A stretch of 64,000 bases of DNA from positions 1,736,001 through 1,800,000 of the forward strand of contig OZ244029.1 in NCBI GenBank assembly GCA_965214945.1. The letters are read 5' to 3'. The translations under genes and the position numbers were made by a program. The notes beneath the pieces are model-generated. The model was given only the letters and a program-made list of their open reading frames with translations. It made no database searches and was not told the origin of the DNA. Of this stretch, positions 8,658 to 17,522 are shown piece by piece (position 1 is the first letter of the stretch; the number at the start of each line of letters is the position of its first letter). The stretch is from JAAXHB01 sp965214945. Lineage in GTDB: Bacteria > Actinomycetota > Acidimicrobiia > Acidimicrobiales > Aldehydirespiratoraceae.

Positions 8658-8730
8658 GGGGCTATAGCTCAGTTGGAAGAGCGCTTCCATGGCATGGAAG
8701 AGGTCAGGGGTTCAATTCCCCTTAGCTCCA
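8658..8730 (+). tRNA. tRNA-Ala (GGC)
   Basis: A 73-nt cloverleaf. The acceptor GGGGCTA pairs with TAGCTCC (one G-U), the D-arm region is GCTCAGTTGGAAGAGC, the anticodon stem-loop is CTTCC-ATGGCAT-GGAAG with anticodon GGC, and the T-arm is GGGGTTCAATTCCCC. The discriminator is A; CCA is not encoded. Confidence 0.97.
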
Positions 8731-8769
8731 CACAGGCCCGTGCCACAGGCCCGTGCCACAGGCCCGTGA
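8731..8769. repeat. 13-bp array directly after tRNA-Ala
   Basis: Three units cacaggcccgtgc starting at the first base past the tRNA discriminator. Confidence 0.95.
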
Positions 8770-8794
8770 AGCGCCACCGGCATAGGCTGACAGC

Positions 8795-10108
8795 GTGAGC
8801 GGCGCGGCTGGAGGCGACCAGGCCCAGGCCCAGCACATGCCTCCCCGAAGGTCCCGAGATTGCAGTTCCCGAGATCGCCGTTTGTTGGATGGCGTGCGGG
8901 TGATCGAGTCAAGCCTTCTGGGGCCGGGTCAGCTCGGAACGTTCCTGGCCGATCTCGGCGCCGACGTGATCAAAGTCGAGCCCCCGGCCGGTGACTACAT
9001 CCGTGCTATGACCTGGCCGATCGTCGACGGCGTGTCGCTTCTGCACCTGCACACGCACCGCGGCAAGCGCAGCGTCGTGCTCAACCTGCGCAACGACGAG
9101 GGCCACCGGCTGTATGAGGACCTGGTCGCCGGCGCTGACGTCGTGATCGAAGCGATGCGACCGGGCGCGCTGGCCAGGCTCGGGCTTGGTTACGAACACC
9201 TGGCTGAGGTGAACCCCCGCATCGTGTTCGCAACTCTGTCGGGCTACGGCGCCACCGGCCCCTACAAAGACATGCCCAGCCATGGCATCGCCTACGACAC
9301 GTGGTCGGGGATCGTGCAGCCGCTCACCGACGACGAGGGCTTCTGCCGTATCCCGCCGAACATGCCCAACGTCGGGATCAACGTCGGGCCGATGCTGGCG
9401 GCCACTGCGGTTCTGGCGGCGGTCATCAAGGCCCGCGCCGACGGCGTGGGTTGCCAGCTCGACATCGCACAGGCCGACGCGGCCGCCTACATGGACTGGT
9501 ACCGCATCGAGACCGAGCGCGCCTATCTGCGTCCCGCCGAGGAGGTGACGGGCAATGCGGCCGACGACTACGAGCGCCGCCCGGCGGGCCTGGCCGGGAT
9601 GTGGGAGGGGGTGCGATACCAGGCATACGAGGCCTCCGACGGGCACGTACTGTTCATGGCGTCGGAGCGGGCGTTCTGGCGCAACTTCTGCGAAGCGGTC
9701 GGCCGTGTGGATCTGTTCGAGCGCTGGCCAGGCGCCGTGTACGCAGACCATGCACGCGGCAATACCGAACTCCAGTGCGAGTTGAGGGCCATCTTTCGCA
9801 CCAAGAGCGTGAAGGAGTGGCTCGGCTTCGGGCGCGAGGCCAACACGCCGATCGCTCCGTTCAACACCCCAGCCGACATCGGCGACGACCCGCAGTTCCA
9901 GGCCCGCATCGGGTTCTACCCTGCCGAGGCGGTGGGGTGCGAGCAGCTTCCTCTGCCGGTGTACGTCAACGGCCGGACACCGCCGGTGCCGACGATGGCT
10001 CCCACGGTAGGCGAGCACACCGAGCAGGTGATGGCATCGGTGCTGGGCTTGGACGCCGAGGCAATCGCCGAGCTGCGGGCCGCGGGCGCCTTCGGCCCTG
10101 CAGACTGA
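8795..10108 (+). CDS. Family III CoA-transferase (CaiB/BaiF type)
   Basis: Transfers CoA between carboxylic acids through an aspartyl-CoA thioester. Family hallmarks are the N-terminal LLDGVRVIESS, ADLGADVIKVEPPAGDYIR, HRGKRSVVLNLRNDEG, ADVVIEAMRPGALARLGLGYEHL and SGYGATGPYKD. The expected catalytic aspartate is in the QLDIAQADA region. The length of 437 residues is normal. The GTG at 8795 has no clear Shine-Dalgarno; an ATG at 8837 would remove 14 poorly conserved residues. The substrate is unknown. It stands alone after tRNA-Ala, and its stop lies in a degenerate array. Confidence 0.9.
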   Translation: MSGAAGGDQAQAQHMPPRRSRDCSSRDRRLLDGVRVIESSLLGPGQLGTFLADLGADVIKVEPPAGDYIRAMTWPIVDGVSLLHLHTHRGKRSVVLNLRNDEGHRLYEDLVAGADVVIEAMRPGALARLGLGYEHLAEVNPRIVFATLSGYGATGPYKDMPSHGIAYDTWSGIVQPLTDDEGFCRIPPNMPNVGINVGPMLAATAVLAAVIKARADGVGCQLDIAQADAAAYMDWYRIETERAYLRPAEEVTGNAADDYERRPAGLAGMWEGVRYQAYEASDGHVLFMASERAFWRNFCEAVGRVDLFERWPGAVYADHARGNTELQCELRAIFRTKSVKEWLGFGREANTPIAPFNTPADIGDDPQFQARIGFYPAEAVGCEQLPLPVYVNGRTPPVPTMAPTVGEHTEQVMASVLGLDAEAIAELRAAGAFGPAD

Positions 10109-10220
10109 GTTACAGATACTGAGCAGCAGATACTGAGTACAGATACTGCTGAACGACAGAACTGAGCTACAGAGAGCTACAATCTGAGCTACATATCTAG
10201 ACTTGAGCTACAGATTTGAG
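10099..10220. repeat. Degenerate array of acagatactgag-type units past the CoA-transferase stop
   Basis: About seven imperfect units resembling ctgagctacagat, beginning with the gene's own gcagactgag (Ala-Asp-stop). TGA or TAG recurs at nearly every unit. Confidence 0.75.
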
Positions 10221-10254
10221 CCTCCAGCGGTCTTACGCATTCACGGCCGTTACA

Positions 10255-10305
10255 CGATCACTTCTTTTCCACTATCACTTCTTTTCCACGATCACCTCTT
10301 TGCCG
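10255..10305. repeat. 17-bp array crossing the dehydrogenase stop
   Basis: Units cgatcacttcttttcca, ctatcacttcttttcca and a diverged third. On the reverse strand the coding reading GTG ATC GTG GAA AAG AAG is followed by the next 17-bp copy, whose shifted frame supplies the TGA stop. Confidence 0.88.
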
Positions 10306-11291
10306 GGCGCTTCGGGCTCGTCGTCGACCATCTCCGCCGGGAAGCCCGTGGCCAGAACGGACGCTCCGGTGGCGTCTTCCAGGCGTCGTATCACGTTCGG
10401 CGACCATTCCCGCAGGCCGTAGCGAGCCGCAGCGTCGTCGAAGATGTCGGCCAGAACAGGCCCCAGCTCAAGCGGCACTCCGCAGCGGCGGGCGACGTCG
10501 TTGAACAGCGTCATGTCTTTGATCACGAGGTCCATCGTGAAGTTGATGTCGCGGCTGCCGTTGAGGATCACCTGACTCTCGGTCTCGTGCACGAAGGAGT
10601 TGCCCGACGAGATGCGAATCGCCTCATAGACGGTGTTGAGGTCGAGGCCGGCCCGCTCGGAGGTGACCAGCGCCTCGCACAATGACAACAGGTTGGCGCT
10701 GGCCAGGTAGTTGGTGACCACCTTTAGAATCGACGCCGAACCGATTCCGCCCGTGTGCAGAATGCGCCGCCCCATCGCCGCGAGCACCGGCAGCACCCGC
10801 TCGAAAACGGCCCGGTCGCAGCCCGCGAAGATGGATATGTTGCCGGTGGCGGCCCGATGGCACCCGCCCGAGACCGGGCAGTCTACGGCAGCCGCGCCGA
10901 CCGCTGCAGCCCGGTCGGCGAGACGGCGCACCTCAGCCTCGTCTGTGGTGCTCATCTCGGCCCAGATCTTCTCGAGACCTGTCTCGGCCGGACCTGTCTC
11001 GGCCCCGCCAGAGCCAGCTGCGGCATCCGCGGCCGCGGCAAACCCGGCCAGGACGCCGTCTTTGGCTTCCATCACCGCGGCGCTGACCGCGGGGCTGGGC
11101 AGGCAGGTGACCACCACATCCACTGTCGCAGCCAGCTCGGCGGGGCTGTCGGCCCACCCGGCACCAGCGTCGAGCAGCGGCGCCGCTGCGGCCCGGTCGA
11201 TGTCGCGCACGGTAAGATCGAACCCGTTGCGCAGCAGGCTCCCGGCCAGTTTCGATCCTACGTTGCCCAAACCGATGAAGCCGACCCTCAT
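10275..11291 (-). CDS. NAD(P)-dependent oxidoreductase, 3-hydroxyisobutyrate dehydrogenase family
   Basis: Beta-hydroxyacid dehydrogenase of 338 residues. The Rossmann motif GFIGLGNVGSKLAGSL is at the N-terminus, the substrate-binding motif DCPVSGG follows, and the catalytic lysine is in KVVTNYLASANLL. ATG 11291 has a perfect AGGAGG (11298-11303) six bases upstream, so longer upstream readings are rejected. The C-terminal tail (EAPGKEVIVEKK) is formed partly by a 17-bp array. It is divergent from the phosphotransferase gene. The precise hydroxyacid is unknown; a role in the surrounding branched acyl-CoA metabolism is plausible. Confidence 0.9.
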   Translation of the reverse strand: MRVGFIGLGNVGSKLAGSLLRNGFDLTVRDIDRAAAAPLLDAGAGWADSPAELAATVDVVVTCLPSPAVSAAVMEAKDGVLAGFAAAADAAAGSGGAETGPAETGLEKIWAEMSTTDEAEVRRLADRAAAVGAAAVDCPVSGGCHRAATGNISIFAGCDRAVFERVLPVLAAMGRRILHTGGIGSASILKVVTNYLASANLLSLCEALVTSERAGLDLNTVYEAIRISSGNSFVHETESQVILNGSRDINFTMDLVIKDMTLFNDVARRCGVPLELGPVLADIFDDAAARYGLREWSPNVIRRLEDATGASVLATGFPAEMVDDEPEAPGKEVIVEKK

Positions 11292-11454
11292 GAGCTGCCT
11301 CCTGTGGTGATCATCCCGGGAGTGATCGTTTGACACGAGCGCCGTGTCTTCCGCGCCGCGCCGTGTACTCTGCGCCGCCACCACGCCGAGGACGTTCGGG
11401 GCGTCGCGGTGCCCGCGTTGTCATCAGCGTCTCCGTCAGACGACGCTAGCAGCC

Positions 11455-12510
11455 GTGGACTCCACCCCCGTCGGCATCGACCCCGCTCCGGTCACGGCCT
11501 GGCTCGCTGCCAATGTCGGTGCCGTCGCACCCATGAGCTTCGAGCGGATCGCAGGGGGCGCGTCTAATCTGACCTTCGCCGTGACCGACGCGACCAGTCG
11601 GCGCCTAGTGCTGCGCCGTCCCCCCACAGGCCATGTTCTGGCCAGCGCACACGACATGGTACGTGAGCACCGTGTGATCTCGGCGCTGGCGCATACCGGC
11701 GTGCCGGTGCCCCCTGTGCTGGGCCTGTGCACCGATCAGGTCGTGAACGGCGCCGACTTCTATGTGATGGACTTCGTGGGCGGGTTGGTGGTCTCCAACC
11801 GGGCCGAGGCTACGGCCGTCGCCGAGACTGTGCGCCCGATGATGGCGAGTTCGCTGATCGACACGCTGGCGGAGCTGCACGCCGTGGAGCCGGCGGAAGT
11901 CGGCCTGGGAGACCTGGGAAAGCGGGAGCACTACTGCGCCCGCCAGCTGCGCAGATGGAAGCGCCAGGTAGATCTCGGCTCCGACCGGGCGCTTCCGCTG
12001 GTGAACGCCCTTCACGACCGGCTCGTAGCCACCGTCCCGGAGCAGCAGGGCGCCGGGATCGTCCACGGCGACTACCGGCTCGACAACTGCATCATGACCG
12101 CCGAGGGCGCCGTCGCGGCGGTGCTCGACTGGGAGCTGTGCACCCTCGGCGATGTGCTCGCCGACCTGGGAGGGCTGCTCATCTGGTGGGGCGATGACCT
12201 AGCGGACGACCCCTCGCAGGACCCAGCCGCAGCCGGCAGGCTGGCCGACTCCCCGACCTCCTTGGAGGGCTTCGGCAGCTCAGCCGACGCGCTGGCGCGT
12301 TATGCGCGATCGTCTAGGCGCGACTTGTCGGAGATGACCTGGTACATGGCGTTCCAGTTCTGGCGCCTGGCGTGCATCATCGAGGGAGTTAGGGTGCGTC
12401 ACGTGGCGGGTGCCATGGGCGACCAGGCCGGATACGACGACCGTGGCGCGAGGGCTTTCGTGGACTACACCCTGGCGCGCTGCAGCGCTCTGCTCGACAA
12501 GTCAGCCTGA
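11455..12510 (+). CDS. Phosphotransferase-family protein (APH/ACAD10-like kinase)
   Basis: Aminoglycoside-phosphotransferase fold kinase. Motifs are the nucleotide-binding RIAGGASNLTF, the catalytic loop IVHGDYRLDNC (around residue 204) and the metal-binding LDWELCTLGD. Actinobacterial relatives sit among fatty-acid genes, and some ACAD10/11-type members phosphorylate hydroxyacyl-CoA; that activity is an inference from family and context. GTG 11455 is preferred over an open upstream extension with arginine-rich, unconserved sequence. The PLP decarboxylase starts eight bases after the stop. Confidence 0.84.
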   Translation: MDSTPVGIDPAPVTAWLAANVGAVAPMSFERIAGGASNLTFAVTDATSRRLVLRRPPTGHVLASAHDMVREHRVISALAHTGVPVPPVLGLCTDQVVNGADFYVMDFVGGLVVSNRAEATAVAETVRPMMASSLIDTLAELHAVEPAEVGLGDLGKREHYCARQLRRWKRQVDLGSDRALPLVNALHDRLVATVPEQQGAGIVHGDYRLDNCIMTAEGAVAAVLDWELCTLGDVLADLGGLLIWWGDDLADDPSQDPAAAGRLADSPTSLEGFGSSADALARYARSSRRDLSEMTWYMAFQFWRLACIIEGVRVRHVAGAMGDQAGYDDRGARAFVDYTLARCSALLDKSA

Positions 12511-12517
12511 CCCGGCG

Positions 12518-13924
12518 ATGACCACAGGCGCCGACCCCCTCGACCTCGACGCTTTCAGGCGCAACGGGCACGCCGTTGTCGACTGGGTCTCCGACTACCT
12601 GGCCGGCCTCGGCGATCGCCCTGTCCGCGAGCCGGTCGAGCCGGGCGATGTGCGGCGCAAGCTTCCGCCCGCTGCACCGGAGTTCCCCGAGCCTTTCAGC
12701 AAAGTGCTCGCCGACCTCGACCGGGTGATAGTCCCCGGCCTCACCCACTGGCAGCACCCCGGCTGGTTCGCCTATTTCCAGGCGATGTCGTCTCCCCCGT
12801 CGATCCTCGGCGAGCTGGCGGCGGCGGGGATCGGAGTTCAGGGGATGATGTGGTCGACCTCGCCCGCGCTAACAGAGCTGGAAGCGCGCGTTCTCGACTG
12901 GCTGGTCGATCTCACCGGCGTTCCGCAGCAGTGGAAAACCACCTCAACCGGCGGAGGAACGCTCACCTCAGGTGCCTCCGACTCCACCCATACCGCGCTG
13001 GTCGCGGCTCGCGAGCAGTGCCGGCACCGCACCGGGGCCGCCGCGGAGCAGATGGCGGTCTACGCGTCCAGCCAGGCTCACTCGTCCATTGAGAAGGGCG
13101 CCCGGGTAGCCGGATACGGCCATGTGCGGCAGATCAGCGTCGACGAGTTGCTGGCTGCGCGGCCCGAGGCACTGAAGGCCGCGGTGGCCGCGGACCGCCG
13201 CGCGGGGATCGTGCCCGCTGTGGTCGTGTCGGCGGTGGGCACGACAGGAACGGCCGCTGTCGATCCGGTGCGACGCTTCGGGGAGATCGCCCGAGCGGAG
13301 CGGATGTGGCATCACGTCGACGCTGCCTACGCGGGCTCAGCGATGATCTGCGAAGAGTTCCGGTTCCACCAGGACGGGCTGGAACTCGTTGACAGCTACA
13401 CCTTCAACCCGCATAAGTGGTTGGCCACCAACCTCGATTGCTCGGTGCTGTGGCTCGCCGACCGCCGCCCGCTGATTGAGACGCTGTCGATCCTGCCGCC
13501 GTATCTGCGCGCCGGCGCTGCGGTCGCCGACGAGGTGATCGACTACCGCGACTGGAGCGTCACGATGGGCAAGCCGTTCCGCGCTATGAAGCTGTGGTTC
13601 GTGCTGCGATGCTTCGGCGCGGAGGGCCTGCGCTCACTGATCCGCACCCATGTGCTCTGGGCCCGCAGCCTGTCGCGCCGTGTGGCAGAACACCCGCGGC
13701 TCAGGCTGGTGGCCCCCACGTCGTTCGCCCTGGTGTCACTGGCCCACACCGACGGCGACGACGCCACCCTCACCCTGGCCGACGCCGTCAACAGCACCGG
13801 GCGTTTCTACGTGACCGCCTCGGAGGCCCGCGGCCGCGCCTACCTGCGACTGTCGGTCGGCTCCACCTGGACTACCAGAGCCCACGTGGACGACCTCTGG
13901 GACAGCATCGACGCCAACGCCTGA
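12518..13924 (+). CDS. PLP-dependent group II decarboxylase (aromatic L-amino-acid type)
   Basis: Converts an L-amino acid, probably aromatic, to its amine and CO2. It is 468 residues. Family motifs are THWQHPGWFAYF, the SGASDSTHTAL region, HVDAAYAGSAMICEE with the PLP-contacting aspartate, and the cofactor lysine in FNPHKWL (about residue 300). The arrangement matches the tyrosine/DOPA/tryptophan decarboxylase family more than glutamate decarboxylase. ATG 12518 lies eight bases past the preceding stop, so the two genes are probably co-transcribed. Its link to the neighbouring acyl-CoA genes is unclear. Confidence 0.9.
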   Translation: MTTGADPLDLDAFRRNGHAVVDWVSDYLAGLGDRPVREPVEPGDVRRKLPPAAPEFPEPFSKVLADLDRVIVPGLTHWQHPGWFAYFQAMSSPPSILGELAAAGIGVQGMMWSTSPALTELEARVLDWLVDLTGVPQQWKTTSTGGGTLTSGASDSTHTALVAAREQCRHRTGAAAEQMAVYASSQAHSSIEKGARVAGYGHVRQISVDELLAARPEALKAAVAADRRAGIVPAVVVSAVGTTGTAAVDPVRRFGEIARAERMWHHVDAAYAGSAMICEEFRFHQDGLELVDSYTFNPHKWLATNLDCSVLWLADRRPLIETLSILPPYLRAGAAVADEVIDYRDWSVTMGKPFRAMKLWFVLRCFGAEGLRSLIRTHVLWARSLSRRVAEHPRLRLVAPTSFALVSLAHTDGDDATLTLADAVNSTGRFYVTASEARGRAYLRLSVGSTWTTRAHVDDLWDSIDANA

Positions 13925-13946
13925 GCTGCCCCGCCGCTGACGCCTG

Positions 13947-13986
13947 AGCCCTTCCCGTCCGTGGCTGGCGGCGAGCAGGAAGGGCT
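13947..13986. other. Inverted repeat between decarboxylase and aldolase genes
   Basis: A 9-bp perfect stem (agcccttcc and ggaagggct) with a 22-base loop, no T-run. It may be a weak hairpin terminator or nothing. Confidence 0.35.
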
Positions 13987-13999
13987 ACGCTGACGAACC

Positions 14000-14788
14000 G
14001 TGCGTGACAACCCGATGCGGCGCCGCTGGACGGCCGGTGAGCCGGCCATCGGGGGATGGCTCGCCATGGCGGGCAGATTCTCCGCGGAGCTGATGGCGCG
14101 TTCCGGGTTCGACTACATATGCGTCGACACCCAGCACGGGGTGATCGACTACAGCGACTCCTGGGAGATGCTCCAGGCCGTCAACCTGGGCACGGCCACA
14201 CCATTGGTGCGCGTGCCCTGGAACGAGCCCGGAGTGATCGGCAAGAGCCTCGACGCAGGCGCCCGGGGCGTGATCGTGCCGATGGTCAACACACGCGAGC
14301 AGGCTGAGGCCGCCATCCGCGCCTGTCGCTATGCGCCGGTCGGCGGCCGTAGCGTGGGCCCCACGCGGGTGTTGCGCCAGGAGGGGCCCGACTACGTGTC
14401 TGAGGCGAACGCCGACACGGCTGTCATCCCGATGATCGAGACGGTCGAGGCGCTCCACAACCTCGACGACATCTTGTCGGTACCGGGCTTGGACGCGATT
14501 TACGTCGGCCCATCGGACCTGTCGCTGAGCCTGGGCCTCCCGCCGGCCAACAACGACGGAACGCCCGCTTTCGACGAGGCCTTCGATGCGATCCTGGACG
14601 GCTGCCGCCGCCACGGCGTGATCCCCGGCTGCCACACCATTTCGGAGCTTTGCCAGCGCCGCGTTGAGCAGGGCTTTAAGATGATCACGGTCACGTCCGA
14701 CGTGGTGGCGCTGTCGCGTGCACTGGCCGAAGAGCTTGAACGTGCCCGCGGCGGCCCGGCGGGTGCGTCGTCGGACTCCTTGTACTAG
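14000..14788 (+). CDS. HpcH/HpaI-family class II aldolase
   Basis: Metal-dependent pyruvate or oxaloacetate aldolase of 262 residues. By analogy to HpaI, the catalytic histidine is in DTQHGVIDY, the phosphate/pyruvate arginine is in GGRSVGP, and the metal ligands are the glutamate in IPMIETVEA and the aspartate in YVGPSDLSLS. It could release pyruvate from a hydroxy-keto-acid in aromatic or dicarboxylate breakdown. The GTG start at 14000 has no strong ribosome-binding site. A CoA-transferase follows after 40 bases in the same direction. Confidence 0.92.
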   Translation: MRDNPMRRRWTAGEPAIGGWLAMAGRFSAELMARSGFDYICVDTQHGVIDYSDSWEMLQAVNLGTATPLVRVPWNEPGVIGKSLDAGARGVIVPMVNTREQAEAAIRACRYAPVGGRSVGPTRVLRQEGPDYVSEANADTAVIPMIETVEALHNLDDILSVPGLDAIYVGPSDLSLSLGLPPANNDGTPAFDEAFDAILDGCRRHGVIPGCHTISELCQRRVEQGFKMITVTSDVVALSRALAEELERARGGPAGASSDSLY

Positions 14789-14828
14789 TCGCTGAGCTTC
14801 GCCCGGCGGGCGTCTGGCTCTAGTTTCC

Positions 14829-16133
14829 ATGCGTCTCGGTGACATCGCCAACGAAGCCTTCGCTGGCGTTCCCAAGCCGCTGGAGGGCGTGCGGGTGCTC
14901 ACGGCGGAGCAGATGGCCGCGGTCCCCTTCGCCACGCAGCTCATGGGCCGCCTCGGCGCTGACGTGGTGAAGGTGGAGCGCCCCGAAACCGGCGACAGCG
15001 GCCGCGGCTCGCAGCCCGCGATCCCCGATCCGCGCGGCAGGGCTGTGGGTGCCACGTTCTTGCGCAGCAACCTCGGCAAGCGCAGCGTCACCCTCAACCT
15101 GAAGGACCCCCGCGGTGTGGCGCTGTTCCTACGCCTGGCCGAGCGCTTCGACGTGGTCTGCGAGAACTTCAAGGCCGGCACCGCCGACAGGCTCGGCATC
15201 GGCTACGAGGCGGTCAGCGCCGCGAACCCTGCTGTGGTGTATCTGTCGGTGTCTGGGTTCGGCAGCGATCCGGCATCGCCGTATTCCCGGCGGCCCGCGT
15301 ACGCGTCGGTGGTTGAGGCCATGACCGGCGTCTACGAGTTCAAGCGCAGGCCAGGGCGCCCGCCCACGGCCAACCCTGTCGGCGCCCTCGGCGACATCTC
15401 CGCGGCTTTGTTCGGGGTGATCGGCGTGCTGGCAGCGCTGCGCCAGCGCGACCGCGAAGCCGGCGAGCCCGCCGCGGGCGCCTCGAGCGCAGGCCGGGAC
15501 TGCGGCGTTGCCAGCCGGCGCGTCACAGGCCAGCGTGTCGACATCGCCATGCTCGATTCGGCGATCGCCATGACCGACGTGGTGACCAATTTCTGTTCGC
15601 TGGGGGTGCCAAACGAGGCTTCAGCTGGGGTCGGCATCGTAGAAACGTTCGCCGCCGGCGAGGGCCATTTCGTGATGCAGGTGGTGCGCGAGCACCACTT
15701 CGAGCGCTTGGCCGAGATCACCGGCAACCCGCAGTGGCTGTCCGACGACCGCCTCGCGCGGCGCTCGGGCTGGACGGAGCACCTCGAGACCGTGCTGAGG
15801 CCCGGCATCGAGCGCTGGGCCTCCGACAGCACCAACGTCGAGGCCGCGGCCGCGCTCGCCGCGGGCGGCATCGCGGCCGGGCCGTCACTGACCAGCGCGC
15901 AGGTGTGCGCGGACGCGCACGTGGTCGCCCGCGACATGATCGTTGAGATGCCGCGCCCCGACGGCGGCGATCCGGTGCTCGTGCCCGGCAATCCCGTGAT
16001 AATGAGCCGCACTGCGCGGGGGCCTGAGACCAGGGTGCCGTGGCTTGGCGAGCACACCGACACGGTGCTTGCGGACGAGCTCGGCCTCAGCACCCACGAG
16101 CTGGCTCTGCTGCGAGCCGAAGCTGTAATCTGA
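14829..16133 (+). CDS. Family III CoA-transferase
   Basis: A second CaiB/BaiF-type CoA-transferase, 434 residues. Recognisable blocks are LEGVRVLTAEQMAA, GRLGADVVKVERPETGD, GKRSVTLNLKDPRG, FDVVCENFKAGTADRLGIGY and SVSGFGSD. The expected catalytic aspartate is in QRVDIAMLDSA. A low-complexity insertion (EPAAGASSAGRD) precedes that motif. The ATG lies 40 bases after the aldolase stop, so an aldolase/CoA-transferase operon handling an acyl-CoA derivative is plausible. Confidence 0.9.
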   Translation: MRLGDIANEAFAGVPKPLEGVRVLTAEQMAAVPFATQLMGRLGADVVKVERPETGDSGRGSQPAIPDPRGRAVGATFLRSNLGKRSVTLNLKDPRGVALFLRLAERFDVVCENFKAGTADRLGIGYEAVSAANPAVVYLSVSGFGSDPASPYSRRPAYASVVEAMTGVYEFKRRPGRPPTANPVGALGDISAALFGVIGVLAALRQRDREAGEPAAGASSAGRDCGVASRRVTGQRVDIAMLDSAIAMTDVVTNFCSLGVPNEASAGVGIVETFAAGEGHFVMQVVREHHFERLAEITGNPQWLSDDRLARRSGWTEHLETVLRPGIERWASDSTNVEAAAALAAGGIAAGPSLTSAQVCADAHVVARDMIVEMPRPDGGDPVLVPGNPVIMSRTARGPETRVPWLGEHTDTVLADELGLSTHELALLRAEAVI

Positions 16134-16227
16134 ACCGTCGCCGCGGATCGGCTGGCGACCAAGGCTTGAAGTTAAACTCGACGATTACGCTCAACCAGGT
16201 GGTTGTGAGCGGGCTAGCGCGGCGGGC

Positions 16228-16272
16228 GAGTTGAGGCTGCTCGAGTTGAGGCTGCTCGAGTTGAGGCTACGA
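16228..16272. repeat. 15-bp array upstream of the ACAD-racemase operon
   Basis: Unit gagttgaggctgctc, two exact copies and one altered. It lies 27-71 bases upstream of the ATG at 16299, in the likely leader or promoter. Confidence 0.93.
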
Positions 16273-16298
16273 CGGCCTCCTGCCGGCGGGAGGCGCTG

Positions 16299-17522
16299 AT
16301 GGATTTTGAATTGTCGCCCGAGCAGAGGCAGTTCACGGCCGAGGTCGAAGCATTTCTCGACGAGCACAGCGACCCGGAAGTGTTCGACGTGACCCGCGAG
16401 AACATGGCCCAGATCGTCGACACTCCTGCGCGGCGGGCGTTCATGAAGAAGCTGGGCCGCCGCGGGTGGCTGGGCCTCACCTGGCCGGCCGAGCACGGCG
16501 GTGACGAGCGCGAGGGCGTCTACGAATACATCCTCAACGAGGCTCTCGCCGCCCGCGGCGGCCCTCAGATCGGCAAGGGCGTCGGCATCATCGGCAAGAC
16601 GCTCATAGCTCACGGTAGCGATCGGCTCAAGGGCGAATTCCTGCCGATGATCCTCGAGAACGACGTGGAGTTCGCGGTCGGCTACTCCGAGCCCGAAGCC
16701 GGCTCCGACGCAGCGTCGATGCGGCTCAAAGCCGAGCGCTTCACCGACGGTGCAGGCACCGCGGGCTGGCTGCTCAACGGCCAGAAGACATGGACAACCT
16801 CTGCGCACTTCGCGGAGTGGTACTGGGTGGGTGCTCGCACCGACCCCGACAACAAGCACATGGGCATCACGCTCATGCTGGTGCCGCTTGACCATCCGGG
16901 CATCACCGTGCGCGGCATTGAGACGATGGGCGACGAGCGCACCAACGACGTGTTCTTCGACGACGTATTCGTCCCCGACAGCCACGTGGTGGGCGAGGTC
17001 AACCACGGCTTCCGATACATCAGCCAGGCGCTCGACCTGGAGCGGTTTACGATGTTCACGCTCGCTCCGATTCGTCAGCGACTCGAGCTGCTTACCGACT
17101 ATGTCCGCACCGCGGAACGCGACGGCGAGCCGCTGCGCGAAGACCCGAGAATCCGATCCCGGATTGCGGCCCTCCACGCCGAGGCGGAAGCCGCCCGGAT
17201 GCTCGGCCTCAAGTTCGTGGCGGAGGCCGTCAAAGTCGAGCAGGCCGTCCGGCAAGGCCGCCGCGGGTTTCAGCCTCCCACGGTGGCGGCGTCGGAGTAC
17301 AAGCTGTTCGCGACGGAGCTGTCGAAGCGCCTCGCCGACGCCGCTATGGACATCGCGGGGCCAGGCTCGCAGCTTCGGGTCCACACCGCGGACGCACCGA
17401 TGGCCGGGCGGTCGGAGTCGACCTACCGCTACACGGTGCTCGACACGATCGGCGGCGGATCCTCGGAGATCCAAAAGAACATCATCGCCCGCCGCGGCCT
17501 GGGCCTGCCCAAGAACTTCTGA
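16299..17522 (+). CDS. Acyl-CoA dehydrogenase (ACAD 1)
   Basis: FAD-dependent enzyme that introduces the alpha-beta double bond into acyl-CoA. It is 407 residues. Motifs are VGYSEPEAGSDAASM and NGQKTWTTSAHFAEW (FAD and substrate binding), LDLERFTM, and the C-terminal GGGSSEIQKNIIARRGLGLPK. A Shine-Dalgarno GGGAGG precedes the ATG. The stop overlaps the next start (TGATG at 17520-17524), so translation is likely coupled to the racemase. Large-substrate ACADs of steroid or branched-lipid pathways look similar, but the substrate is inferred from context only. Confidence 0.92.
   Translation: MDFELSPEQRQFTAEVEAFLDEHSDPEVFDVTRENMAQIVDTPARRAFMKKLGRRGWLGLTWPAEHGGDEREGVYEYILNEALAARGGPQIGKGVGIIGKTLIAHGSDRLKGEFLPMILENDVEFAVGYSEPEAGSDAASMRLKAERFTDGAGTAGWLLNGQKTWTTSAHFAEWYWVGARTDPDNKHMGITLMLVPLDHPGITVRGIETMGDERTNDVFFDDVFVPDSHVVGEVNHGFRYISQALDLERFTMFTLAPIRQRLELLTDYVRTAERDGEPLREDPRIRSRIAALHAEAEAARMLGLKFVAEAVKVEQAVRQGRRGFQPPTVAASEYKLFATELSKRLADAAMDIAGPGSQLRVHTADAPMAGRSESTYRYTVLDTIGGGSSEIQKNIIARRGLGLPKNF

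Noticed and set aside
8909..10018. 369-codon reverse ORF opposite the CoA-transferase
   Set aside because: A typical high-GC antisense shadow; the forward frame carries the family motifs.
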